Both the position numbers and the translations under genes were made by a program. From NCBI GenBank assembly GCA_948847595.1, contig CAQOGY010000001.1:248001-312000 (forward strand): DNA of 64,000 nt, given 5' to 3'. The stretch comes from an uncultured Bacteroides sp. (lineage in GTDB: Bacteria; Bacteroidota; Bacteroidia; Bacteroidales; Bacteroidaceae). This document shows positions 54,657-63,264 of this stretch, one piece after another (the first letter of the stretch is position 1; the number at the start of each line of letters is the position of its first letter). Below the pieces are notes generated by a model that was not told where the DNA came from, made no database searches, and saw only the letters and a program-made list of their open reading frames with translations.

Positions 54657-55334
54657 TTATAATTTAAATTTCGGGTCTTTGCGATAAACTTTGCTGTTAA
54701 ACTTGTACAAGGCTGCACCGCGCTTGGAACCCAGTTTATCTATTTTGTCCGTCTTTTCTATATAGTCCATTCCGGCGACGCGCTTGCGGAAATTCCGCTT
54801 GTCCATCTCCTCACCGTAAATGGCTTCATATAAGCTTTGTAACTGGGACAAAGTGAAGAGCTTCGGCAATAAGTTGAAACCGATGGGTTCGGAAGATGCT
54901 TTCTGTTTCATCAACTCCCGTGCCTTTGTCACCATCTCGGGATGGTCGAAAATCAGTTGGGGGAGTTCATTGATATTTACCCAGTAAGCATTATGTTTCT
55001 TTACCAGTTTCCGGTCGTATTCATTGATATTGATGAGCGCATAGTATGCAACGGAGATTACCCGTTCCCCCGGGTCGCGGTCGACCGCCCCGAAGGTGCC
55101 CACTTGTTCCATATATACATTCTCCAGTCCGGTAAGCTCTGCTAATACGCGCTTGGCAGCATCGTCCACGCTTTCATCGTTTTGCACGAATCCGCCCATC
55201 AGTGACCATTCGCCCATTGCCGGTTCGAAGTTTCTTTTCAGTAATAACAGGTTCAATTCGCCCTCGCTAAAACCGAAGATGATACAGTCGATACCAAGAT
55301 AAAAGGTAGGGTTCGAGCTATAATAGTTATTCAT
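54657..55334 (-). CDS. araR: Nudix-type arabinose regulator AraR
   Basis: 225 residues: a Nudix hydrolase-like domain (about 10-145) and a C-terminal winged helix (about 150-225, with [27 protein letters not shown] as recognition region). The Nudix box G48-L70 keeps G48, E54, R62 and G69 but has V63 and L67 where the catalytic glutamates belong, so it should bind a ligand, not hydrolyse it. This matches the described AraR of gut Bacteroides, which controls arabinose genes and responds to L-arabinose. It lies inside the operon it is expected to regulate. A candidate operator is at 58289-58303. Confidence 0.9.
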   Translation of the reverse strand: MNNYYSSNPTFYLGIDCIIFGFSEGELNLLLLKRNFEPAMGEWSLMGGFVQNDESVDDAAKRVLAELTGLENVYMEQVGTFGAVDRDPGERVISVAYYALININEYDRKLVKKHNAYWVNINELPQLIFDHPEMVTKARELMKQKASSEPIGFNLLPKLFTLSQLQSLYEAIYGEEMDKRNFRKRVAGMDYIEKTDKIDKLGSKRGAALYKFNSKVYRKDPKFKL

Positions 55335-55362
55335 TGTTTTGTTAATATGAGTTTTTATTTAG

Positions 55363-57057
55363 TTACCAGAAATACCAATAGAATGCACCTGTGATAGCCA
55401 GAATAATAACTGTATGGATAATATCCCAGTGATTCCAGCTTGCACGTGTAGCTGCTTTTTGTTCTTTGCTAGCCGTACCGAACACCAGTCCCTGGATTTT
55501 TTCGGCTGTCGGAGCTTCTGTTGCCAAGCTGACTACGATTACTACGATGATACAGAACAGGAACATCCATCCGCAGAAGAACAGCCAGTTCATATCATAG
55601 AACAGATATTTGAATGTAGAATCTGCCATTTCACCTGCATTGCTGTAATATACTTTAGCACCCAGACGGGTCAAACCGATAACCATACCGGAAATCAATC
55701 CCCACATACCACCTTGGGCGGAAGTACGTTTCCAGCAGATACCCAGTAAGAAAGCAGCGGCAATACCCGGAGCCAATACAGACTGAACATCTTGCAAATA
55801 GGTATAAAGCACGTCACCTACACTACGCATGATAGGAATCCAGAGAATACCTAAAATAACGATTACCACTGTTGCAATCTGACCGATACCTACCAGTTTC
55901 TTTTCCGGAGTCTCCGGTTTGAAACGTTTGTAGAAGTCGATAGTGAACAACATGGCAGATGAGTTGAACAAAGAAGCCAAAGAACTCATCAATGCAGCAA
56001 GGATACCACATACTACCAAACCTTTCACACCGGCAGGAAGCAATTTAGCCACTAATGTAGGGAAAGCGGCATCGGCATTGGCATTACCGTTAGCCAACAT
56101 CGGAAGGAAACCTTCACCACCGGCACCGATATACTTCTGATGCAAGGCAAATGCAATCATGCCCGGAATCAGGAACAGGAACACAGGCAACAGTTTTAGG
56201 TAAGCACCGAAGATAGTACCACGGCGGGCTTCCTTCTCGTTTTTTCCGGAAAGTACACGTTGTACGATAAACTGGTCAGTACACCAGTACCAGAAACCGA
56301 TGATGGCAGAACCGATCAAGGCACCCAGCCAGGGGAAGTTCGCATCATCATTGCTACGAATCAGGTTCGTCATTGTGTCCCCGTAATCATTCACAGTTAC
56401 AGCACCACACACTTTCATCATTTCATCCCATCCGCCCAGTTCTTTGAAACCAAGCACAAGGATAATCAATGAACCCAACAGAAGGATGGGGGTCTGAAGT
56501 ACGGAAGTGTACAATACAGATTTCATACCACCGAAAATTGTATAAAGTGCAGTCAGGAGAACCAGACCGATTGCCGCAATCCAGAAGAAGTCTATTCCCC
56601 AAAGCTCTTTGATGCCGAATACCTGTTGGAATACCAAGCCGCCAGCATATACGGTCACAGCTACTTTAGTCAATACATAACTTACCAGAGAGATAACTGA
56701 CAGTATCGTGCGTGATTGAGGATTATAACGGCGTTCAAGGAATTCGGGCATTGTATATACCATGCTTCGTGTGTAGAACGGCACGAACACCCATCCGAGA
56801 ATCAAAATCATCCATCCCTGAATTTCCCAGTGTGCCATAGCCATACCACTGGAAGCTCCGGCTCCTGCGAGTCCGATCAAGTGTTCCGAACCGATGTTCG
56901 ACGCGAAGATAGAGGCACCGATCGCAAGCCATGTTGCGTCACGTCCGCCTAAGAAATAATCTGCCGAGTCATTTTGTTTTTGTCTGACTACCCAAACAAT
57001 AATACCGATCAGAGCCAGAAAAAAGACTCCGATTACTACCCAATCTAATGCTTCCAC
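55363..57057 (-). CDS. araP: SSS-family sodium:sugar symporter (arabinose permease)
   Basis: 564 residues with about 14 membrane helices. The SSS signature is spread over ADYFLGGRDATWLAIGASIFASNIGSEHLIGLAGAGASSG and GKNEKEARRGTIFGAYLKLLPVFLFLIPGMIA. The SglT-like subfamily imports sugars with Na+. Position between araR and the mutarotase makes L-arabinose the likely cargo, which is inferred from context. Confidence 0.9.
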   Translation of the reverse strand: MEALDWVVIGVFFLALIGIIVWVVRQKQNDSADYFLGGRDATWLAIGASIFASNIGSEHLIGLAGAGASSGMAMAHWEIQGWMILILGWVFVPFYTRSMVYTMPEFLERRYNPQSRTILSVISLVSYVLTKVAVTVYAGGLVFQQVFGIKELWGIDFFWIAAIGLVLLTALYTIFGGMKSVLYTSVLQTPILLLGSLIILVLGFKELGGWDEMMKVCGAVTVNDYGDTMTNLIRSNDDANFPWLGALIGSAIIGFWYWCTDQFIVQRVLSGKNEKEARRGTIFGAYLKLLPVFLFLIPGMIAFALHQKYIGAGGEGFLPMLANGNANADAAFPTLVAKLLPAGVKGLVVCGILAALMSSLASLFNSSAMLFTIDFYKRFKPETPEKKLVGIGQIATVVIVILGILWIPIMRSVGDVLYTYLQDVQSVLAPGIAAAFLLGICWKRTSAQGGMWGLISGMVIGLTRLGAKVYYSNAGEMADSTFKYLFYDMNWLFFCGWMFLFCIIVVIVVSLATEAPTAEKIQGLVFGTASKEQKAATRASWNHWDIIHTVIILAITGAFYWYFW

Positions 57058-57082
57058 AATAAATATGATTTATAAGTTAATA

Positions 57083-58222
57083 TTATTTCTCTACTGAGAA
57101 TTTGAAAATACATTCGCTGTTGTATGTTTGTCCCGGTTCCAGAACCACTGAAGGCCAGTCTGCCTTGTTCGGGCTGTCAGGATAGTGTTGTGTTTCCAGG
57201 CAAACGGAAGCACGTTGGTTGTAAACGATTCCTTTCTTGCCGGTTACGGTTCCATCGAGGAAGTTGCCTGTGTAAACCTGGATACCCGGTTCGTTGGTAT
57301 ATACTTCGAGGGTAATGCCACTTTCAGGAGAAGTCAGTCTGGCAGCTACCTGCGAAATGTCCCCCTTTGTATTCAGTACCCAGTTATGGTCGTATCCGTT
57401 TCCGTTCTTCAACTGGACGAAATCGTAGTTGTTGATTTCCTGTCCTACTGCTTTTGGAGTAGTGAAGTCCATCGGCGTGTCTTTTACCGGAGCTATTTCG
57501 CCTGTTGTCATAAAGGTGCTGTCCACCGGAGTATAGTAGTCTGCGTTTACATACATAATATGATCGGTTGAAGCTTTCGACGGATTACCGGCCAGATTGA
57601 AATAAGAATGGTTGGTCATGTTGATAATCGTCTTTTTATCAGTAGTAGCGCTATATTTGATGTCGATAGCGTTGTCTTCAGTCAGTTGGTAAGTCACTTT
57701 TGCAGTCACGTTGCCCGGAAAGTTTTCGTCACCGTCGGGTGAGATACGGGTCAGTTCCAGTGTCATCGGGTCAACGGGATTTGCTTCGTAAACCTGATAT
57801 TGCCAGCCTTTCGGACCGCCGTGCAGACAGTGACCGAAGTTGTTCTGCGGCAATTGGATTGTGTCGCCATCCAGAACAAAGCGTCCCTGATCGATACGGT
57901 TCGCATAACGTCCGATAGAAGCACCAAAGTCACTCGGCACATTGATATAATCAGCAATGCTGTCAAAACCTAAAACTACATCCTGCATCTTTCCGTTTTT
58001 GTCCGGCACCATGATAGACACGATACGTCCTCCGAAGTTAGTGATGCATACTTCCATGCCTGCCTTATTCTTTAATGTATAAAGATTCGTTCGGGCATTG
58101 TTCACTTCTGTTTGAAAATTTGCCGGGTCAAGACCGGATAAAGTCAGCTCGGAAGCCGGCTTGTTATTGCACGCAGCTAGCATCAGCGCGGCAATTCCTG
58201 CAAGTAGAAAATGTTTTTTCAT
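57083..58222 (-). CDS. aldose 1-epimerase (mutarotase), lipoprotein
   Basis: 379 residues; lipoprotein signal ending LMLAACNNKP. GalM-family motifs: FGGRIVSIMVPDKNG, ASIGRYANRIDQGRF, HGGPKGW (catalytic His), TNHSYFNLAG (second His), YDHNW and the Glu-containing CLETQHYPDSPNK. It interconverts anomers, here probably of arabinose before uptake, given periplasmic/outer-surface anchoring and the operon. First gene of the ara operon, 25 nt upstream of araP. Confidence 0.92.
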   Translation of the reverse strand: MKKHFLLAGIAALMLAACNNKPASELTLSGLDPANFQTEVNNARTNLYTLKNKAGMEVCITNFGGRIVSIMVPDKNGKMQDVVLGFDSIADYINVPSDFGASIGRYANRIDQGRFVLDGDTIQLPQNNFGHCLHGGPKGWQYQVYEANPVDPMTLELTRISPDGDENFPGNVTAKVTYQLTEDNAIDIKYSATTDKKTIINMTNHSYFNLAGNPSKASTDHIMYVNADYYTPVDSTFMTTGEIAPVKDTPMDFTTPKAVGQEINNYDFVQLKNGNGYDHNWVLNTKGDISQVAARLTSPESGITLEVYTNEPGIQVYTGNFLDGTVTGKKGIVYNQRASVCLETQHYPDSPNKADWPSVVLEPGQTYNSECIFKFSVEK

Positions 58223-58288
58223 GGTTTTATTTTTAATGTAAATGAGATGCTTATCTTAATTTGGGTGTAAAAGTAACACTTTAGTTTG

Positions 58289-58303
58289 GTGTATCAAATA
58301 CAC
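58289..58303. promoter_or_regulatory. GTGTAT-CAA-ATACAC palindrome, candidate AraR operator
   Basis: Perfect 6-bp arms with a 3-bp spacer, 67 nt upstream of the mutarotase-araP operon. On the minus strand it contains TGTATTTG, one base from the -7 consensus, so a bound protein would cover the promoter. The remainder of 58223-58608 holds a direct repeat ATGAATGGAAA (58445 and 58465) and the abf -7 element. Confidence 0.45.
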
Positions 58304-58544
58304 TCTTGTATGTTATGCAGCATAAAAGGTACTTTTTTAATTATACCTTATTATATATAAAGTGTTGATTCGTCGTTCGTATGGATAAATAGTAAGGATG
58401 AAATAGGTGTCTTTATGCCTTGGTTCGTACTATAATAATGGACGATGAATGGAAAATTGTGCAAATGAATGGAAATTGGTCCTTTTTGACCGAAAAATGC
58501 CTATTAATGGTAAGATTGGGCAAAGAGGAAATTAAGAATCTGAT

Positions 58545-58552
58545 TATCTTTG
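58545..58552 (+). promoter_or_regulatory. -7 promoter element of the CBM-GH51 gene
   Basis: TATCTTTG, 57 nt before the ATG at 58609. This location inside the longer open frame argues against the upstream ATG at 58420. Confidence 0.5.
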
Positions 58553-58608
58553 CAGGACACGATTGGGAGAATGAAACGGAAACTATATATAAATTTTTAA
58601 TTAAAACC

Positions 58609-60591
58609 ATGAGAAGATACACAGAAATCTTGGCTGCATTAGCCTTATCCGCCGGAATGGCACTTCATGCGCAAACCAATGAAATGGTGATACAAACCAA
58701 GAAGTTGGGAGTAGAAATTCAACCTACCATGTACGGACTCTTTTTTGAGGATATCAACTATGCTGCGGACGGTGGGCTCTATGCCGAACTGATCAAGAAC
58801 CGTTCATTCGAGTTTCCCCAACACTTGATGGGTTGGAATACCTACGGAAAAGTGTCATTGATGGACGACGGCCCTTTCGAACGCAATCCTCATTATGTAC
58901 GTCTTTCCGCCCCGGGACACGCACATAAGCATACCGGACTTGATAACGAAGGTTTTTTCGGTATCGGCGTCAAGAAGGGGGAGGAATACCGTTTCTCCGT
59001 TTGGGCACGTCTGCCACAGGGAAGTACGAAAGAAACATTGCGGATTGAACTCGTAGATACCAAATCAATGGGCGAACGCCAGGCTTTTGCCACACAGAAT
59101 CTTACCATTGACTCCAAAGAATGGAAAAAATATCAGGTTATACTGAAACCGGAAGTGACCAATCCCAAATCTACGCTTCGCATTTTCCTTACTTCCAAAG
59201 GAACCGTAGATCTGGAACACATTTCTCTTTTCCCGGTAGATACTTGGAAAGGACATGAAAACGGACTTCGCAAAGACCTTGCACAGGCTTTGGCGGATAT
59301 TCATCCGGGAGTCTTCCGTTTTCCCGGTGGCTGTATTGTGGAAGGTACGGAACAGGGTGATCGTTATGACTGGAAGAAAACGGTAGGAGCTGTAGAGAAT
59401 CGTCCTTTGAATTTAAATCGCTGGCAATATACGTTTACGCATCGTTTTTATCCGGATTATTATCAAAGTTATGGACTGGGATTCTATGAATATTTCTTGT
59501 TATCCGAAGAAATAGGAGCGGAACCTCTTCCTATTTTGAATTGTGGACTTGTTTGTCAGTACCAGAATAATGATCCGAAGGCGCATGTGGCTGTTTGCGA
59601 CTTAAATCCTTATATACAAGACGCTCTTGATTTGATAGAGTTTGCCAATGGTGATGTAAATACGACTTGGGGAAAAGTGCGTGCCGATATGGGACACCCG
59701 GATCCATTCAATCTGAAATTTATTGGTATCGGTAACGAGCAGTGGGGAAAAGAATATCCCGAACGTCTCGAACCGTTTATTAAAGCCATCCGCAAGGTGT
59801 ATCCCGAGATAAAAATTGTAGGCAGTTCCGGCCCTAATTCCGAAGGTAAGGAATTCGATTACCTGTGGCCCGAAATGAAACGTCTGAAAGCCGACCTGGT
59901 GGACGAACACTTCTATCGTCCCGAAAGCTGGTTCTTAGCCCAAGGCGCACGTTATGACAACTACGACCGTAAAGGTCCGAAAGTCTTTGCCGGTGAATAT
60001 GCCTGCCACGGAAAAGGAAAGAAATGGAACCATTTCAATGCCGCCTTGCTCGAAGCTGCTTTCATGACCGGACTGGAACGTAACGCTGACATTGTCCATA
60101 TGGCTACTTATGCTCCGCTTTTCGCCCATGTAGAAGGCTGGCAGTGGCGTCCGGACATGATTTGGTTTGATAACCTGAATTCCGTACGTACCGTAAGTTA
60201 CTATGTGCAGCAACTGTATGCACAGAACAAAGGGACGAATGTACTTCCGCTTACAATGGACAAGCAAAACGTGACAGGTGCCGAAGGACAGAACGGACTC
60301 TTTGCCAGTGCCGTATATGATAAGGATAAGAATGAACTGATTGTAAAGGTTGCCAACACTTCGAATACTGCCCAATCTATTTCGTTGAACTTCGCAGGAT
60401 TGAAGAAACAAGACGTATTATCGAATGGCCGTTGTATCAAGCTTCGCTCACTTGATTTGGACAAAGATAATACGCTTGAACAACCTTTTGCCATCACTCC
60501 GCAGGAAACTCCAATATCTATTGAAGGACATGTGTTTATAACCGAATTAGAACCGAATACATTTGCGGTTTATAAATTTACGAAGAAATGA
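58609..60591 (+). CDS. GH51 alpha-L-arabinofuranosidase with CBM-like domain
   Basis: 660 residues from ATG 58609, which starts a clean signal peptide (RRYTEILAALALSAGMALHAQ); the frame from 58420 adds 63 residues lacking one. After a first barrel strand (PTMYGLFFEDINYAADGGLYAELIKNRSFE) a CBM_4_9-like beta-sandwich (about 85-215) is inserted. The barrel then continues with the acid/base Glu in FIGIGNEQWGKEY and the nucleophile Glu in FAGEYACHG. It removes terminal alpha-L-arabinofuranose. Divergent from the ara operon and likely co-regulated. Confidence 0.93.
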   Translation: MRRYTEILAALALSAGMALHAQTNEMVIQTKKLGVEIQPTMYGLFFEDINYAADGGLYAELIKNRSFEFPQHLMGWNTYGKVSLMDDGPFERNPHYVRLSAPGHAHKHTGLDNEGFFGIGVKKGEEYRFSVWARLPQGSTKETLRIELVDTKSMGERQAFATQNLTIDSKEWKKYQVILKPEVTNPKSTLRIFLTSKGTVDLEHISLFPVDTWKGHENGLRKDLAQALADIHPGVFRFPGGCIVEGTEQGDRYDWKKTVGAVENRPLNLNRWQYTFTHRFYPDYYQSYGLGFYEYFLLSEEIGAEPLPILNCGLVCQYQNNDPKAHVAVCDLNPYIQDALDLIEFANGDVNTTWGKVRADMGHPDPFNLKFIGIGNEQWGKEYPERLEPFIKAIRKVYPEIKIVGSSGPNSEGKEFDYLWPEMKRLKADLVDEHFYRPESWFLAQGARYDNYDRKGPKVFAGEYACHGKGKKWNHFNAALLEAAFMTGLERNADIVHMATYAPLFAHVEGWQWRPDMIWFDNLNSVRTVSYYVQQLYAQNKGTNVLPLTMDKQNVTGAEGQNGLFASAVYDKDKNELIVKVANTSNTAQSISLNFAGLKKQDVLSNGRCIKLRSLDLDKDNTLEQPFAITPQETPISIEGHVFITELEPNTFAVYKFTKK

Positions 60592-60621
60592 TATATTAGA
60601 TAATTGGCTTTGTTAATAGAG

Positions 60622-60660
60622 AAGAAGGGCGGCTACCGTGATGGGAAGCCGCCCTTCTTA
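60622..60660. terminator. terminator between GH51 and galK
   Basis: AAGAAGGGCGGCT (60622-60634) and AGCCGCCCTTCTT (60647-60659), perfect 13-bp GC-rich stem between convergent genes. Confidence 0.8.
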
Positions 60661-60683
60661 GTTATTTAATATTGAATAATCTC

Positions 60684-61838
60684 TTATTCCAATCTACGAG
60701 AACCGTCGCCGATTACTACATCATATACTTTCGGGCTTCTGCCGAATTTAGCTTTGAAAGCTTCTTTTGTCTTTTCAACGAAGTTGTCATACAATTCGTT
60801 TTTAACAAGGTTGATAGTACAACCACCGAAGCCACCACCCATAACGCGTGAACCGGTCACACCGTATTCTTTAGCGCAATCATTCAGAAAGTCGAGTTCT
60901 TCGCAGCTTACTTCGTACAGCTTGCTCATACCGTGGTGAGTTTCATACATCTTCTGGCCTACAGTCTCGTAATCATCTTTTTCCAAAGCGTCGCAAACAT
61001 CGAGTACGCGTTGGATTTCTTCGATTACGTATTCTGCACGCATATAATCTTCGTCACTAATGTCAGCTTTTGCCTCTTTCAGCATTTCCATAGTACAGTC
61101 GCGGAGGAATTCTACGTGCGGATGTTTCTTCTGGATAGCGGCAACAGCAGCCTCACAGCTTTGACGACGCTTGTTGTAAGCAGAAGAAGCCAATTCGTGT
61201 TTCACCACTGAATCCATCAAAACCAGACGATAACCTTCCGGATGGAACGGGAAATACTGATATTCCAGTGAACGGCAATCCAAACGAATCAAGCTGCCTG
61301 CTTTACCAAATACGGAAGCAAACTGGTCCATGATACCGCAGTTCACGCCACAGTAATTATGTTCTGTTGCCTGACCAACTTTCGCCAATTCAAATTTATC
61401 TATTTTGTTTTCACCGAACAGTTCGTTCAATGCGAAAGCGTACGTACTTTCCAAGGCTGCAGAAGAAGACATACCTGCACCCAGAGGCACATCACCCGCG
61501 AAAGCAGTATTGAATCCCTTTACGTCAACACCACGTTTGATCATCTCACGGCAAACACCGAAAATATATCTTGCCCAGCTGGCGCGTGGAGCATCTTCTT
61601 CGTTCAAACCAAATTCCACATAATCCTTCAAGTCGATAGAGTAAGCTCTTACCTTGTCAGTACCGTTCGGTTTGATTTCAGCAATCATACCTTTGTCTAC
61701 TGCTCCGGGGAAAACGAATCCACCGTTGTAATCTGTATGTTCGCCGATCAAGTTGATACGGCCTGGTGAAGCATATAAGAATCCGGTAGTTCCATCAAAA
61801 TGCTTAATGAATCGACTTCTTACGTATTCTGTATCCAT
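60684..61838 (-). CDS. galK: galactokinase
   Basis: 384 residues. GRINLIGEHTDYNGG (galactose-binding signature), GAGMSSSAALE (GHMP ATP motif) and GGGFGGCTINL near the C-terminus are complete. It phosphorylates alpha-D-galactose to galactose-1-P, the first step of the Leloir pathway. 37 nt after the MFS transporter gene in the galM-transporter-galK operon. Confidence 0.97.
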   Translation of the reverse strand: MDTEYVRSRFIKHFDGTTGFLYASPGRINLIGEHTDYNGGFVFPGAVDKGMIAEIKPNGTDKVRAYSIDLKDYVEFGLNEEDAPRASWARYIFGVCREMIKRGVDVKGFNTAFAGDVPLGAGMSSSAALESTYAFALNELFGENKIDKFELAKVGQATEHNYCGVNCGIMDQFASVFGKAGSLIRLDCRSLEYQYFPFHPEGYRLVLMDSVVKHELASSAYNKRRQSCEAAVAAIQKKHPHVEFLRDCTMEMLKEAKADISDEDYMRAEYVIEEIQRVLDVCDALEKDDYETVGQKMYETHHGMSKLYEVSCEELDFLNDCAKEYGVTGSRVMGGGFGGCTINLVKNELYDNFVEKTKEAFKAKFGRSPKVYDVVIGDGSRRLE

Positions 61839-61875
61839 GATATTAATAGTTTAAAGGTGAATAAATTATATATGA

Positions 61876-63216
61876 TTATTCCACAGGAATATCCTTATTG
61901 ACATTTTTGCAACCTACCAGGCCGTAGAACAGCAGATAAGCGAGGGCAACGATAATCAGCCAGTAGCTAGCCATGTAACCGACAGCATCTGAGATACCTT
62001 GTTGGATCAATGGCAATACACCGCCACCGACAACCATCATCATGAAGATACCGGAAGCCTGTGCAGTATATTTTCCCAAGCCTTCTACAGCAAGGTTGAA
62101 GATACCACCCCACATTACAGAAGTACAGAGACCGCAAAGAACGAGGAACAATGCGCTGACAGGAACCTGAGCCATCATGAAACCTTCGCCTACCGAATAA
62201 CCCGGCATAGACACTGTTACGTCTTTCGGAGTGAAAATAGCGATCAAAACAAAGATGATAGCAGTAACCGATACGACAATCAACTGCGTGCGGCTTGAAA
62301 CTTTACCGCTGATAGCGCTACTTGCAGTACGTCCGACAAGCATTAACAGCCAGTAGATAGCAGCAATTGCACCACCGATAGCTGCTCCGTTCATCAATAT
62401 ACCGGCACCTTTGTCGCTTGGGTCGGCAAGGTAGAAGTTCAATGTACCCGGAATACCGATTTCGATACCTACATAAATAAAGATACCGATTACACCCAAT
62501 ACCGTGTGGCGGAAGCTCCAGGGGCTATGAGAGAATTTCTCTTTAGCAGCTCCGGCTTTCTGAAGATGAGGTTCGGGAATTGCGACAAATGAAATAATGA
62601 TGAATGCAGCTACGAATACTCCCATTGCAACGAAAAGGAGAGGAGCTACGTCGGACATGGCTGTCTTGTCAGTTACTGTACCGATTAAAGCACCTACGAA
62701 GAGCGGAGTCAGCGTTCCGGACAAAGAGTTAAGCGCACCACCCGTCTGGATCAATTGGTTACCCTTGTTACCACCGCCACCGAGAAGGTTAAGCATCGGG
62801 TTTACAACAGTGTTCAGCATACATACGCAGAAACCGCAGACGAATGCACCGAGCAGATAGATGATGAAGTTCAGCTTGATGGCATATTCACCGAAAGCGA
62901 AAACGTCGGTGCCTGCGCCTATCACACTGGAAAGATACTGGATAAACAGTCCGACAACACCTACTGCCATTGCAATAAGAGCTGTCTTCTTATAACCGAT
63001 TTTGACAAGCATGTTACCGGCGGGAATACCCATAAACAGATAAGCCAGGAAGTTCATCATATTTCCCATCATACCTAATGTGCTCGAGCCTGCGTATTCA
63101 TTTTTCCAAATGGTACCGAAAGGCGCGGCCAGGTTTGTCACGAAAGAGATCATCGCAAATAAGAAGAACATTGTAATAATCGCGATGAGATTACCGTTCT
63201 TTTTTCCTTGATTCAT
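61876..63216 (-). CDS. MFS sugar transporter (FucP/GluP-like)
   Basis: 446 residues, 12 membrane helices. Resembles the FucP branch of the MFS (ACVNTVVNPMLNLLGGGGNKGNQLIQTGGALNSLSGTLTPL is the family's long N-x-G region). Context with galK and galM indicates glucose/galactose uptake with H+ or Na+. 48 nt after the epimerase gene. Confidence 0.9.
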   Translation of the reverse strand: MNQGKKNGNLIAIITMFFLFAMISFVTNLAAPFGTIWKNEYAGSSTLGMMGNMMNFLAYLFMGIPAGNMLVKIGYKKTALIAMAVGVVGLFIQYLSSVIGAGTDVFAFGEYAIKLNFIIYLLGAFVCGFCVCMLNTVVNPMLNLLGGGGNKGNQLIQTGGALNSLSGTLTPLFVGALIGTVTDKTAMSDVAPLLFVAMGVFVAAFIIISFVAIPEPHLQKAGAAKEKFSHSPWSFRHTVLGVIGIFIYVGIEIGIPGTLNFYLADPSDKGAGILMNGAAIGGAIAAIYWLLMLVGRTASSAISGKVSSRTQLIVVSVTAIIFVLIAIFTPKDVTVSMPGYSVGEGFMMAQVPVSALFLVLCGLCTSVMWGGIFNLAVEGLGKYTAQASGIFMMMVVGGGVLPLIQQGISDAVGYMASYWLIIVALAYLLFYGLVGCKNVNKDIPVE

Positions 63217-63264
63217 GGTTCAAAAAAAATGTTAGTTTATAAAATTAGGTTAGTTGTTTTTTGA

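Noticed and set aside
58420..58608. 63-residue N-terminal extension of the GH51 enzyme
   Set aside because: It would bury the signal peptide and contains the -7 element; the ATG at 58609 gives a normal secreted protein.
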